Source: Siphonodentalium dalli
Lineage: Eukaryota > Mollusca > Scaphopoda > Gadilida > Siphonodentaliidae
Assembly (NCBI GenBank): GCA_032622095.1
Contig: CP136061.1
Location: 5,714,734-5,778,733 of the forward strand
Length of the DNA: 64,000 nt
Direction: 5' to 3'
The stretch's first letter is position 1. Each line of letters begins with the position of its first letter. Shown in pieces: positions 29,725-41,776 of the stretch. The notes under the pieces were generated by a model, which made no database searches, was not told the DNA's origin, and saw only the letters and a list, made by a program, of their open reading frames with translations. The position numbers and the translations under genes are program-made.

Positions 29725-30110
29725 CTCTTGAGTGCCTAATAAACATACATGTACGATTATTAAAATCGAGGTAAATTTCCCACCTGTACGATCGTTAATT
29801 GGTCCTGTACGTTTATTAAATTAACCAAAAGAAATAATTCACCAATCATAAATTGTGTTATTCATAGATAAATGAACTCTGATTGTTGACAGTGATCAGC
29901 ACACTGTAGATTCGCAGACCTGGCTATCCATCAAAACTATTTCTGTCACATGGCATCAATAAACCAGTCAGATGGTGCGTTTTGTTGGGATGTATGGTAC
30001 TAAGATATCCAGTCTGAACGTTTATTCCGCCCTGTACTATTATTCAGTTACGCACCATTTTCCAACCTGTATTATTATTCCACCCTGTACTTTTATTAGG
30101 CTCTCAAGAG
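29725..30110. mobile_element. TIR element, ~386 bp, TA-flanked MITE
   Basis: The left end CTCTTGAGTGCCTAATAAA and the right end read in reverse (CTCTTGAGAGCCTAATAAA) match at all but one base, and TA stands outside each (29723-29724 and 30111-30112). Subterminal 'CCTGTAC..TTATTA'-like motifs recur on both sides (CCACCTGTACG and TCCTGTACGTTTATTA at the left, ACCTGTATTATTATTCC and CCCTGTACTTTTATTA at the right). The TA target and short TIRs suggest a Tc1/mariner-type non-autonomous element. No transposase frame is present. Confidence 0.7.
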
Positions 30111-30310
30111 TAGAGTTCCGGGAAGGCGACATCAATTCTTTGGATAGAGGGGTGCTGATAATATGTAATTAGGGGATTCTCCTTGTTGAACACATATATA
30201 CTCACAGTTTGACTGTTGTGTACAGGTCAAAATTAGCCCAATGCTCATCTTCTGTTGCTAGGTGATATACACCAGGTCATGCTAATAGTCTATGGCTAGG
30301 TTAGATAGTA

Positions 30311-30404
30311 GTCACAATTACGCTTAAGCGCAATTGATTGCGCTTAAGCGTAATTAATCACGCTTAAGCGTAAATGCCCTATTTGTGCTTAAGCACATTG
30401 TGAC
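30311..30404. repeat. 94 bp palindromic cluster of CGCTTAAGCG sites
   Basis: CGCTTAAGCG lies at 30321, 30341 and 30361, exactly 20 bp apart, and TGCTTAAGCA lies at 30386. The cluster is bounded by inverted GTCACAAT (30311) and ATTGTGAC (30397-30404). Every decamer is itself palindromic, so the whole can fold. It could be a very short foldback MITE or an array of dimeric protein-binding sites. No function can be assigned. Confidence 0.7.
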
Positions 30405-30960
30405 ATGTCAGTGTTTACATTCTGTTATTTTGATGGATTTTAAGGATAAATGACACGTAGGTGAGTGGATGGTTTCACACTTGTATTTATATATTTAGTT
30501 GATAAATACATGTGCGTTGGTCCTAATTGTTACTTTTATAGGAATCATAGTGGTCTATATTGTATCTCACGTGACTTTGTTATTGAAATCAAGCTTTCCG
30601 ATTGGTTGGCTACTCGACTCTATTAGTCGTAGTTGTATACTACGCCTTCAAGTCTCTCCCATCGTGCACTATGCATATGTAGTTTTGACTACTAAAAATA
30701 GTAACGAACACTACATCAAACTAATTTGTTCTGAAACTACTTGTTATTTCGCCGCTGATCCAAATTAAAGCTTCAGTAAGGCGAACATCAATTGTCTGAA
30801 CTTAGTAAAAGTTGAAAATAGTAGTTAAGAGGAATTTAAAAAAAAAAAGAAGGAATTTAAATTTTGTTTTTTTACATATTTTTTTTTTCTTTTAAAAAAA
30901 ATGGTGTTTGCCCACTGGTTTGCCTTTAATTTCTGCATTTGTTCGATACAATATAATAAT
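30405..30960. other. Unassigned AT-rich spacer with poly-A/T tract
   Basis: No supported gene. An 89-codon open frame (30499-30768) has no recognisable domain. 'AAGGCGAACATCAATT' near 30780 resembles 'AAGGCGACATCAATT' near 30124, another dispersed-repeat remnant. Positions 30836-30900 are low-complexity A and T runs. Confidence 0.6.
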
Positions 30961-31100
30961 TAGAGCATGACTTGTTGTGAAATATTACGCCGATATAGTG
31001 CATATATAGTACGGTTGTGTAGTTCACGACGCGAAGCGTCGTGAACTACACAACCTCACTATGCACTATATCGGCGTATTTCACTCCAAGCCATGCTCTA
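30961..31100. repeat. 140 bp foldback MITE, TAGAGCATG...CATGCTCTA
   Basis: The inverted arms begin TAGAGCATGACTTG and end with CATGCTCTA, and meet around GACGC-GAA-GCGTC (31028-31040). The arms include 'CGCCGATATAGTGCATA' and its complement 'ATGCACTATATCGGCG'. A few small indels separate them. The terminal TA on both sides is compatible with a TA target. There is no coding content. Confidence 0.8.
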
Positions 31101-31380
31101 TTTATTAAATATTGTTTCAAGGCCATGCAAGATGGATCTTACATGGCGTCAGATCTTGGCACTCCCATGAAACATACATAATTTACCAGCTAGTTTATAG
31201 ATCGACGTACGTGTTTTGGGTTGTCCATACGTAACTGACGTAATCATATTAGGTTATATGTCAGAAATATACAAATTCAATGTTTTTATTTCTATTAAAA
31301 TAAACACAAAACTATCTAAATTTGTCACACTGCAGAAGAAGGATGAAGTCAAGCTGAAAACGATGGAGTAACATACAAAT
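31101..31380. other. Spacer without recognised feature
   Basis: Nothing supported as a gene or repeat between the foldback MITE and the LINE scraps. Composition is AT-rich. Confidence 0.5.
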
Positions 31381-31566
31381 AATGGAGGAAGCAAAACAAG
31401 AGGTCACAGTAAGAAGATTAGGAAGAAAGGATATAACACCACCTTATGCATGAACAATTTTACAGCCAGAAGTACTAACAATTGGAATAGTCTCCCTGAG
31501 GCTGAACATTTGGTGTCGGCCGGTTCGGTGAATGATCTTAAATCAATTTTAAATGACCACTATTAA
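31381..31566 (+). pseudogene. LINE ORF2 C-terminal scrap (copy 1)
   Basis: An open frame from 31381 ends at TAA 31564-31566. It encodes the typical tail of a CR1/RTE-like LINE protein: a 'GSKTRGHSKK' stretch, then 'TARSTNNWNSLPE', then 'SVNDLKSILNDHY' before the stop. The W-N-x-L-P signature followed ~20 residues later by a (D/N)x(F/L)KSxL motif is characteristic of the region just before the stop in many LINE ORF2s. All upstream RT is missing. It is directly abutted by a second, similar scrap, so two independent copies meet here. Confidence 0.75.
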
Positions 31567-32124
31567 TAAAACAAATCAGATCCTTGGTGTCATAAACAGG
31601 AATTTCACCGAACTAAGTTCAGATACTTTCACGAGACTCTATCACTCTTCAATGGTGCGGCCAATAATAGATTACGGTCACTGCATATGGAGCCCTCACC
31701 TGCTTAAACATTCGAGGGCATTAGAAAGTGTACAGAGACGCGCAACCCACATGATTCCGTGGCTGCGGAAATATCCATATGAACACCGGCTCATTATTCT
31801 AGATCTCATGTCCCTAAAATATAGGAGACTTCGTGGCGACCTGATAGAGGTGTACAAGATAAAAATGGGACATTATAATATCGACCACGATATGCTATTT
31901 CCTGCTGCGACTTATACATCAACGAGGGGACATGATCCCCTCATAAACTTATGATTGACCGCAGTAGCAGAGACATAAGAAAGTACTTTTTCACCCAGAG
32001 AATTCGACCTGTGTGGAATGCTCTTCCTAGCCAAATAGTTAATGCCAAATCATTGGACCAATTTAAGGAATTAGTGCAAGACTATCATTTCACCAGTATA
32101 AAATATCAAACAGACTTCACATGA
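31567..32124 (+). pseudogene. LINE reverse transcriptase C-terminal scrap (copy 2), frameshifted
   Basis: The first frame (to TGA 31952-31954) encodes the post-catalytic 'thumb' of a non-LTR RT: 'NKTNQILGVINRNF', 'LYHSSMVRPIIDYG', 'LESVQRRATHMIP' and 'YRRLRGDLIEVYKI'. The next part, 'DRSSRDIRKYFFTQRIRPVWNALP' (in part) and 'SLDQFKELVQDY', continues in another frame to TGA 32122-32124. A one-base frameshift near 31945-31953 therefore breaks the gene. The catalytic FADD block lies upstream of what is kept. The Met at 31553 belongs to copy 1's sequence and is not a real start. Confidence 0.85.
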
Positions 32125-32157
32125 ACATTTACCTGTATTTACCTGTATTCTTGAGCC

Positions 32158-32300
32158 TTATAAGCTTTCGCTTGTTGTGGCTAATACGTTAGTCCTTGAT
32201 TTCAAATTTGTGTTGCGCATGTCATTGAAATCGTAGTGGAATTTATTTTCTTTGTCTCTCCATTGGTCATTAAGAATTGATTTAAATTCATTGATCGTTA
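32158..32300 (-). pseudogene. LINE ORF2 C-terminal scrap (copy 3)
   Basis: Read on the minus strand, a short frame gives 'ITINEFKSILNDQW', then 'DKENKFHYDFND', and ends 'TTSESL' at TAA (32158-32160). It is the same kind of tail as the copy at 46247-46446 (there 'SLDQFKSYLND', 'KENKFYFNFYNC', 'ITSESL'), so both come from one LINE family. It lies just outside the foldback element. Confidence 0.7.
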
Positions 32301-32340
32301 TACCTGGAATTCTGATGAACATGTAAATCAATTGTTATTG

Positions 32341-32470
32341 TATAATACACAGAAATTGGAATCACTGACCTTTATGCAATTTTTTGAGATTTTTTTGGAG
32401 TTGCCTATAACTCCAAAAAAATCTCAAAAAATTGCATAAAGGTCAGTGATTCCAATTTCTGTGGTATAAT
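32341..32470. repeat. 130 bp foldback MITE
   Basis: The arms from TATAATACACAGAAATTGG to its complement ending GGTATAATA meet around GGAGTT-GCCTAT-AACTCC (32397-32414). The arms are near-identical, with one indel near the end, and contain 'CAATTTTTTGAGATTTTTTT'. There is no coding content. It stands 22 bp outside the target duplication of the large foldback element. Confidence 0.8.
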
Positions 32471-32491
32471 ATGTAAGCACCGGAACTAAGA

Positions 32492-32500
32492 GTCATACAG
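32492..32500. repeat. 9 bp target-site duplication, left copy
   Basis: GTCATACAG, directly outside the left terminal repeat, recurs at 46142-46150 directly outside the right one. Confidence 0.85.
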
Positions 32501-32584
32501 GGCAGCGGCTATTCGCCATCGGATGGCAAATAGCGATTCTACCGATATGCGCTATTTGCCATCCGATGGTATTTTAAATAAAAG
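32501..32584 (+). repeat. Left terminal inverted repeat with internal hairpin
   Basis: Contains CCATCGGATGGCAAATAGCG and, ~14 bases on, its exact complement CGCTATTTGCCATCCGATGG, so each terminus can extrude a 20 bp hairpin. It pairs with 46058-46141. 'GGATGGCAAATA' is also present in every SatB monomer. Confidence 0.9.
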
Positions 32585-32639
32585 AAAACATATAATATCA
32601 TCACAATACGCTATTATAACGAGGATTCCTACCGCCTTC

Positions 32640-35600
32640 GTGATCATTAGGCCCAGTTGACGGTCGGTTGACCACCTACAGATATCATGGGGGGGGGGGG
32701 GATGGCAAATAAGAAATCGACAAATTTTGAAGGAAATTTCGTATAGTTTGAACATTTAGTGGCACAAGCTGTCGCTATATGGCCACATAATCACCATTTG
32801 AACCCGCCTTACTGAAAAACCGGACCAGTTGACCGTCGGTTGACCACCAACAGATATCATGGGGGGATGGCAAATAAGAAATCGACAAATTTTGAAGGAA
32901 ATTTCGTATAGTTTGAACATTTAGTGGCACAAGCTGTCGCTATAAGGCCACACAATCATCATTTGTACCAGCCTTACTGAAAACCTGGACCAGTTGACCG
33001 TCGGTTGACCACCCACAGATATCCTGGGGGGATGGCAAATAAGGAATCGACAAATTTTGAAGGAAATTTCGTATAGTTTGAACATTTAGTGGCACAAACT
33101 GTCGCTATATGGCCGCATAATCATCATTTGTACCCGCCTTACTGAAAACCCGGACCAGTTGACCGTCGGTTGACCACCTACAGATATCATGGGGGGATGG
33201 CAAATAAGAAATCGACAAATTTTGAAGGAAATTTCGTATAGTTTGAACATTTAGTGGCACAAGCTGTCGCTATATGGCCACATAATCACCATTTGAACCC
33301 GCCTTACTGAAAACCCGGACCAGTTGACCGTCGGTTGACCACCCACAAATATCCTGGGGGGGGGATGGCAAATAAGAAATCGACAAATTTTGAAGGAAAT
33401 TTCGTATAGTTTGAACATTTAGTGGCACAAGCTGTCGCTATATGGCCACATAATCACCATTTGTACCCGCCTTACTGAAAACCCGGACCAGTTGAACGTC
33501 GGTTGACCACCCACAGATATCCTGGGGGGATGGCAAATAAGAAATCGACAAATTTTGAAGGAAATTTCGTATAGTTTGAACATTTAGTGGCACAAGCTGT
33601 CGCTATATGGCCACTTAATCATCATTTGTACCCGCCTTACTGAAAACCCGGACCAGTTGACCGTCGGTTGACCACCCACAGATATCCTGGGGGGATGGCA
33701 AATAAGAAATCGACAAATTTTGAAGGAAATTTCGTATAGTTTGAACATTTAGTGGCGCAAGCTGTCGCTATATGGCCACATAATCATCATTTGTACCCGC
33801 CTTACTGAAAACCCGGACCAGTTGACGTCGGTTGACCACCCACAGATATCCTGGGGGGATGGCAAATAAGAAATCGACAAATTTTGAAGGAAATTTCGTA
33901 TAGTTTGAACATTTAGTGGCACAAACTGTCGCTATATGGCCACATAATCATCATTAGTACCCGCCTTACTGAAAACCCGGACCAGTTGACCGTCAGTTGA
34001 CCACCCACAGATATCCTGGGGGGATGGCAAATAAGAAATCGACAAATTTTGAAGGAAATTTCGTATAGTTTGAACATTTAGTGGCACAAGCTGTCGCTAT
34101 ATGGCCACATAATCATCATTTGTACCCGCCTTACTGAAAACCCGGACCAGTTGACCGTCGGTTGACCACCCACAGATATCCTGGAGGGATGGCAAATAAG
34201 GAATCGACAAATTTTGAAGGAAATTTCGTATAGTTTGAACATTTAGTGGCACAAGCTGTCGCTATATGGCCACATAATCATCATTTGTACCCACCTTACT
34301 GAAAACCCGGACCAGTTGACCGTCGGTTGACCACCCACAGATATCCTGGGGGGATGGCAAATAAGAAATCGACAAATTTTGAAGGAAATTTCGTATAGTT
34401 TGAACATTTAGTGGCACAAGCTGTCGCTATATGGCCACATAATCATCATTTGTACCCGCCTTACTGAAAACCCGGACCAGTTGACCGTCGGTTGACCACC
34501 CACAGATATCCTGGGGGGATGGCAAATAAGGAATCGACAAATTTTGAAGGAAATTTCGTATAGTTTGAACATTTAGTGGCACAAGCTATCGCTATATGGC
34601 CACATAATCATCATTTGTACCCGCCTTACTGAAAACCCGGACCAGTTGACCGTCGGTTGACCACCTACAAATATCATGGGGGGATGGCAAATAAGAAATC
34701 GACAAATTTTGAAGGAAATTTCGTATAGTTTGAACATTTAGTGGCACAAGCTGTCGCTATATGGCCACATAATCACCATTTGAACCAGCCTTACTGAAAA
34801 CCCGGACCAGTTGACCGTCGGTTGACCACCCACAGATATCCTGGGGGGATGGCAAATAAGAAATCGACATATTTTGAAGGAAATTTCGTATAGTTTGAAC
34901 ATTTAGTGGCACAAGCTATCGCTATATGGCCACATAATCATCATTTGTACCCGCCTTACTGAAAACCCCGACCAGTTGACCGTCGGTTGACCACCCACAG
35001 ATATCCTGGGGGGATGGCAAATAAGGAATCGACAAATTTTGAAGGAAATTTCGTATAGTTTGAACATTTAGTGGCACAAGCTGTCGCTATATGGCCACAT
35101 AATCATCATTTGTACCCACCTTACTGAAAACCCGGACCAGTTGACCGTCGGTTGACCACCCACAGATATCCTGGGGGGATGGCAAATAAGAAATCGACAA
35201 ATTTTGAAGGAAATTTCGTATAGTTTGAACATTTAGTGGCACAAGCTGTCGCTATATGGCCACATAATCATCATTTGTACCCGCCTTACTGAAAACCCGG
35301 ACCAGTTGACCGTCGGTTGACCACCCACAGATATCCTGGGGGGATGGCAAATAAGGAATCGACAAATTTTGAAGGAAATTTCGTATAGTTTGAACATTTA
35401 GTGGCACAAGCTGTCGCTATATGGCCACATAATCATCATTTGTACCCGCCTTACTGAAAACCCGGACCAGTTGACCGTCGGTTGACCACCTACAAATATC
35501 ATGGGGGGATGGCAAATAAGAAATCGACAAATTTTGAAGGAAATTTCGTATAGTTTGAACATTTAGTGGCACAAGCTGTCGCTATATGGCCACATAATCA

Positions 35601-38600
35601 CCATTTGAACCAGCCTTACTGAAAACCCGGACCAGTTGACCGTCGGTTGACCACCCACAGATATCCTGGGGGGATGGCAAATAAGAAATCGACATATTTT
35701 GAAGGAAATTTCGTATAGTTTGAACATTTAGTGGCACAAGCTATCGCTATATGGCCACATAATCATCATTTGTACCCGCCTTACTGAAAACCCCGACCAG
35801 TTGACCGTCGGTTGACCACCCACAGATATCCTGGGGGGATGGCAAATAAGGAATCGACAAATTTTGAAGGAAATTTCGTATAGTTTGAACATTTAGTGGC
35901 ACAAGCTGTCGCTATATGGCCACATAATCATCATTAGTACCCGCCTTACTGAAAACCCGGACCAGTTGACCGTCGGTTGACCACCTACAGATATCATGGG
36001 GGGATGGCAAATAAGAAATCGACAAATTTTGAAGGAAATTTCGTATAGTTTGAACATTTAGTGGCACAAGCTCTCGCTATATGGCCACATAATCACCATG
36101 TGTACCCGCCTTACTGAAAACCCGGACCAGTTGACCGTCGGTTGACCACCCACAGATATCCTGGGGGGATGGCAAATAAGAAATCGACAAATTTTGAAGG
36201 AAATTTCGTATAGTTTGAACATTTAGTGGCACAAGCTGTCGCTATATGGCCACATAATCATCATTTGTACCCGTCTTACTGAAAACCCGGACCAGTTGAC
36301 CGTCGGTTGACCACCCACAGATATCCTGGGGGGATGGCAAATAAGGAATCGACAAATTTTGAAGGAAATTTCGTATAGTTTGAACATTTAGTGGCACAAG
36401 CTGTCGCTATATGGCCACATAATCATCATGTGTACCCGCCTTACTGAAAACCCGGACCAGTTGACCGTCGGTTGACCACCTACAAATATCATGGGGGGAT
36501 GGCAAATAAGAAATCGACAAATTTTGAAGGAAATTTCGTATAGTTTGAACATTTAGTGGCACAAGCTGTCGCTATATGGCCACATAATCACCATTTGAAC
36601 CAGCCTTACTGAAAACCCGGACCAGTTGACCGTCGGTTGACCACCCACAGATATCCTGGGGGATGGCAAATAAGAAATCGACAAATTTTGAAGGAAATTT
36701 CGTATAGTTTGAACATTTAGTGGCACAAGCTGTCGCTATATGGCCACATAATCATCATTTGTACCCGCCTTACTGAAAACCCGGACCAGTTGACCGTCGG
36801 TTGACCACCCACAGATATCCTGGGGGGATGGCAAATAAGGAATCGACAAATTTTGAAGGATATTTCGTATAGTTTGAACATTTAGTGGCACAAGCTGTCG
36901 CTATATGGCCACATAATCATCATTTGTACCCGCCTTACTGAAAACCCGGACCAGTTGACCGTCGGTTGACCACCCACAGATATCCTGGGGGGATGGCAAA
37001 TAAGGAATCGACAATTTTGAAGGAAATTTCGTATAGTTTGAACATTTAGTGGCACAAGCTGTCGCTATATGGCCACATAATCATCATTTGTACCCGCCTT
37101 ACTGAAAACCCGGACCAGTTGACCGTCGGTTGACCACCTACAGATATCATGGGGGGATGGCAAATAAGAAATCGACAAATTTTGAAGGAAATTTCGTATA
37201 GTTTGAACATTTAGTGGCACAAGCTGTCGCTATATGGCCACATAATCACCATTTGTACCCGCCTTACTGAAAACCCTGACCAGTTGAACGTCGGTTGACC
37301 ACCCACAGATATCCTGGGGGGATGGCAAATAAGAAATCGACAAATTTTGAAGGAAATTTCGTATAGTTTGAACATTTAGTGGCACAAGCTGTCGCTATAT
37401 GGCCACATAATCACCATTTGTACCCGCCTTACTGAAAACCCGGACCAGTTGACCGTCGGTTGACCACCCACAGATATCCTGGGGGGATGGCAAATAAGGA
37501 ATCGACAAATTTTGAAGGAAATTTCGTATAGTTTGAACATATAGTGGCACAAGCTGTCGCTATATGGCCACATAATCATCATTTGTACCCGCCTTACTGA
37601 AAACCCGGACCAGTTGACCGTCGGTTGACCACCTACAGATATCATGGGGGATGGCAAATAAGAAATCGACAAATTTTGAAGGAAATTTCGTATAGTTTGA
37701 ACATTTAGTGGCACAAGCTGTCGCTATATGGCCACATAATCACCATTTGAACCCGCCTTACTGAAAACCCGGACCAGTTGACCGTCGGTTGACCACCCAC
37801 AGATATCCTGGGGGGGATGGCAAATAAGAAATCGACAAATTTTGAAGGAAATTTCGTATAGTTTGAACATTTAGTGGCACAAGCTGTCGCTATATGGCCA
37901 CATAATCATCATTTGTACCCGCCTTACTGAAAACCCGGACCAGTTAACCGTCGGTTGACCACCCACAGATATCCTGGTGGGATGGTAAATAAGGAATCGA
38001 CAAATTTTGAAGGAAATTTCGTATAGTTTGAACATTTAGTGGCACAAGCTGTCGCTATATGGCCACTTAATCATCATTTGTACCCGCCTTACTGAAAACC
38101 CGGACCAGTTGACCGTCGGTTGACCACCCACAGATATCCTGGGGGGATGGCAAATAAGAAATCGACAAATTTTGAAGGAAATTTCGTATAGTTTGAACAT
38201 TTAGTGGCGCAAGCTGTCGCTATATGGCCACATAATCATCATTTGTACCCGCCTTACTGAAAACCCGGACCAGTTGACGTCGGTTGACCACCCACAGATA
38301 TCCTGGGGGAATGGCAAATAAGAAATCGACAAATTTTGAAGGAAATTTCGTATAGTTTGAACATTTAGTGGCACAAACTGTCGCTATATGGCCACATAAT
38401 CATCATTAGTACCCGCCTTACTGAAAACCCGGACCAGTTGACCGTCAGTTGACCACCCACAGATATCCTGGGGGGATGGCAAATAAGAAATCGACAAATT
38501 TTGAAGGAAATTTCGTATAGTTTGAACATTTAGTGGCACAAGCTGTCGCTATATGGCCACATAATCATCATTTGTACCCGCCTTACTGAAAACCCGGACC

Positions 38601-41600
38601 AGTTGACCGTCGGTTGACCACCCACAGATATCCTGGAGGGATGGCAAATAAGGAATCGACAAATTTTGAAGGAAATTTCGTATAGTTTGAACATTTAGTG
38701 GCACAAGCTGTCGCTATATGGCCACATAATCATCATTTGTACCCACCTTACTGAAAACCCGGACCAGTTGACCGTCGGTTGACCACCCACAGATATCCTG
38801 GGGGGATGGCAAATAAGAAATCGACAAATTTTGAAGGAAATTTCGTATAGTTTGAACATTTAGTGGCACAAGCTGTCGCTATATGGCCACATAATCATCA
38901 TTTGTACCCGCCTTACTGAAAACCCGGACCAGTTGACCGTCGGTTGACCACCCACAGATATCCTGGGGGGATGGCAAATAAGGAATCGACAAATTTTGAA
39001 GGAAATTTCGTATAGTTTGAACATTTAGTGGCACAAGCTGTCGCTATATGGCCACATAATCATCATTTGTACCCGCCTTACTGAAAACCCGGACCAGTTG
39101 ACCGTCGGTTGACCACCTACAAATATCATGGGGGGATGGCAAATAAGAAATCGACAAATTTTGAAGGAAATTTCGTATAGTTTGAACATTTAGTGGCACA
39201 AGCTGTCGCTATATGGCCACATAATCACCATTTGAACCAGCCTTACTGAAAACCCGGACCAGTTGACCGTCGGTTGACCACCCACAGATATCCTGGGGGG
39301 ATGGCAAATAAGAAATCGACATATTTTGAAGGAAATTTCGTATAGTTTGAACATTTAGTGGCACAAGCTATCGCTATATGGCCACATAATCATCATTTGT
39401 ACCCGCCTTACTGAAAACCCCGACCAGTTGACCGTCGGTTGACCACCCACAGATATCCTGGGGGGATGGCAAATAAGGAATCGACAAATTTTGAAGGAAA
39501 TTTCGTATAGTTTGAACATTTAGTGGCACAAGCTGTCGCTATATGGCCACATAATCATCATTAGTACCCGCCTTACTGAAAACCCGGACCAGTTGACCGT
39601 CGGTTGACCACCTACAGATATCATGGGGGGATGGCAAATAAGAAATCGACAAATTTTGAAGGAAATTTCGTATAGTTTGAACATTTAGTGGCACAAGCTC
39701 TCGCTATATGGCCACATAATCACCATGTGTACCCGCCTTACTGAAAACCCGGACCAGTTGACCGTCGGTTGACCACCCACAGATATCCTGGGGGGATGGC
39801 AAATAAGAAATCGACAAATTTTGAAGGAAATTTCGTATAGTTTGAACATTTAGTGGCACAAGCTGTCGCTATATGGCCACATAATCATCATTTGTACCCG
39901 TCTTACTGAAAACCCGGACCAGATGACCGTCGGTTGACCACCCACAGATATCCTGGGGGGATGGCAAATAAGGAATCGACAAATTTTGAAGGAAATTTCG
40001 TATAGTTTGAACATTTAGTGGCACAAGCTGTCGCTATATGGCCACATAATCATCATTTGTACCCGCCTTACTGAAAACCCGGACCAGTTGACCGTCGGTT
40101 GACCACCTACAAATATCATGGGGGGATGGCAAATAAGAAATCGACAAATTTTGAAGGAAATTTCGTATAGTTTGAACATTTAGTGGCACAAGCTGTCGCT
40201 ATATGGCCACATAATCACCATTTGAACCAGCCTTACTGAAAACCCGGACCAGTTGACCGTCGGTTGACCACCCACAGATATCCTGGGGGGATGGCAAATA
40301 AGAAATCGACAAATTTTGAAGGAAATTTCGTATAGTTTGAACATTTAGTGGCACAAGCTGTCGCTATATGGCCACATAATCATCATTTGTACCCGCCTTA
40401 CTGAAAACCCGGACCAGTTGACCGTCGGTTGACCACCCACAGATATCCTGGGGGGATGGCAAATAAGGAATCGACAAATTTTGAAGGATATTTCGTATAG
40501 TTTGAACATTTAGTGGCACAAGCTGTCGCTATATGGCCACATAATCATCATTTGTACCCGCCTTACTGAAAACCCGGACCAGTTGACCGTCGGTTGACCA
40601 CCCACAGATATCCTGGGGGGATGGCAAATAAGGAATCGACAATTTTGAAGGAAATTTCGTATAGTTTGAACATTTAGTGGCACAAGCTGTCGCTATATGG
40701 CCACATAATCATCATTTGTACCCGCCTTACTGAAAACCCGGACCAGTTGACCGTCGGTTGACCACCTACAGATATCATGGGGGGATGGCAAATAAGAAAT
40801 CGACAAATTTTGAAGGAAATTTCGTATAGTTTGAACATTTAGTGGCACAAGCTGTCGCTATATGGCCACATAATCACCATTTGTACCCGCCTTACTGAAA
40901 ACCCTGACCAGTTGAACGTCGGTTGACCACCCACAGATATCCTGGGGGGGATGGCAAATAAGAAATCGACAAATTTTGAAGGAAATTTCGTATAGTTTGA
41001 ACATTTAGTGGCACAAGCTGTCGCTATATGGCCACATAATCACCATTTGTACCCGCCTTACTGAAAACCCGGACCAGTTGACCGTCGGTTGACCACCCAC
41101 AGATATCCTGGGGGGATGGCAAATAAGGAATCGACAAATTTTGAAGGAAATTTCGTATAGTTTGAACATATAGTGGCACAAGCTGTCGCTATATGGCCAC
41201 ATAATCATCATTTGTACCCGCCTTACTGAAAACCCGGACCAGTTGACCGTCGGTTGACCACCTACAGATATCATGGGGGATGGCAAATAAGAAATCGACA
41301 AATTTTGAAGGAAATTTCGTATAGTTTGAACATTTAGTGGCACAAGCTGTCGCTATATGGCCACATAATCACCATTTGAACCCGCCTTACTGAAAACCCG
41401 GACCAGTTGACCGTCGGTTGACCACCCACAGATATCCTGGGGGGGATGGCAAATAAGAAATCGACAAATTTTGAAGGAAATTTCGTATAGTTTGAACATT
41501 TAGTGGCACAAGCTGTCGCTATATGGCCACATAATCATCATTTGTACCCGCCTTACTGAAAACCCGGACCAGTTAACCGTCGGTTGACCACCCACAGATA

Positions 41601-41776
41601 TCCTGGTGGGATGGTAAATAAGGAATCGACAAATTTTGAAGGAAATTTCGTATAGTTTGAACATTTAGTGGCACAAGGTGTCGCTATATGGCCACATAAT
41701 CATCATTTGTACCCGCCTTACTGAGAACCCGGACCAGTTGACCGTCGGTTGACCACCTACAGATATCATGGGGGGA
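32640..41776 (+). repeat. SatB left arm: ~55 monomers of 165 bp
   Basis: Monomer starts (CAGATATC) at 33016, 33181, 33346, 33514 and 33679 give 165, 165, 168 and 165 bp. Each monomer has GTTGACC-GTCG-GTTGACC, then CAGATATC(A/C)TGGGGGG, GATGGCAAATAAG and 'TTTGAAGGAAATTTCGTATA'. The G-run varies from 5 to 13, with the longest (13) in the outermost monomer (32689-32701). The open frames here (such as the identical 112-codon frames at 37376-37714 and 41005-41343, minus strand) are repeat artefacts. Confidence 0.95.
33640..41690. repeat. SatB higher-order duplication in the left arm
   Basis: Private variants recur: 'GTTGACGTCGG' (~33823/38277), 'GGCGCAAGCTG' (~33756/38206), 'CGACAATTTTGAAGG' (~37011/40640), and 'TCCTGGTGGGATGGTAAATA' (~37973/41601). 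The offset is ~4451 bp at the left and ~3627 bp at the right. The difference, ~824 bp (five monomers), is explained by an extra copy of a pentamer marked by 'CGACATATTTTG' (34866 and 35690, versus only 39317 in the second block). So a ~22-mer block is duplicated and one copy carries an additional 5-mer. Confidence 0.8.

Noticed and set aside
30499-30768. 89-codon possible membrane protein
   Set aside because: AT-rich hydrophobic translation, no start context, no homologous motif, within repeat-rich spacer.
37376-41343. Two identical 112-codon frames and related frames in SatB
   Set aside because: Identity comes from the 3.63 kb block duplication; the peptide is a twice-translated monomer and breaks in most copies.
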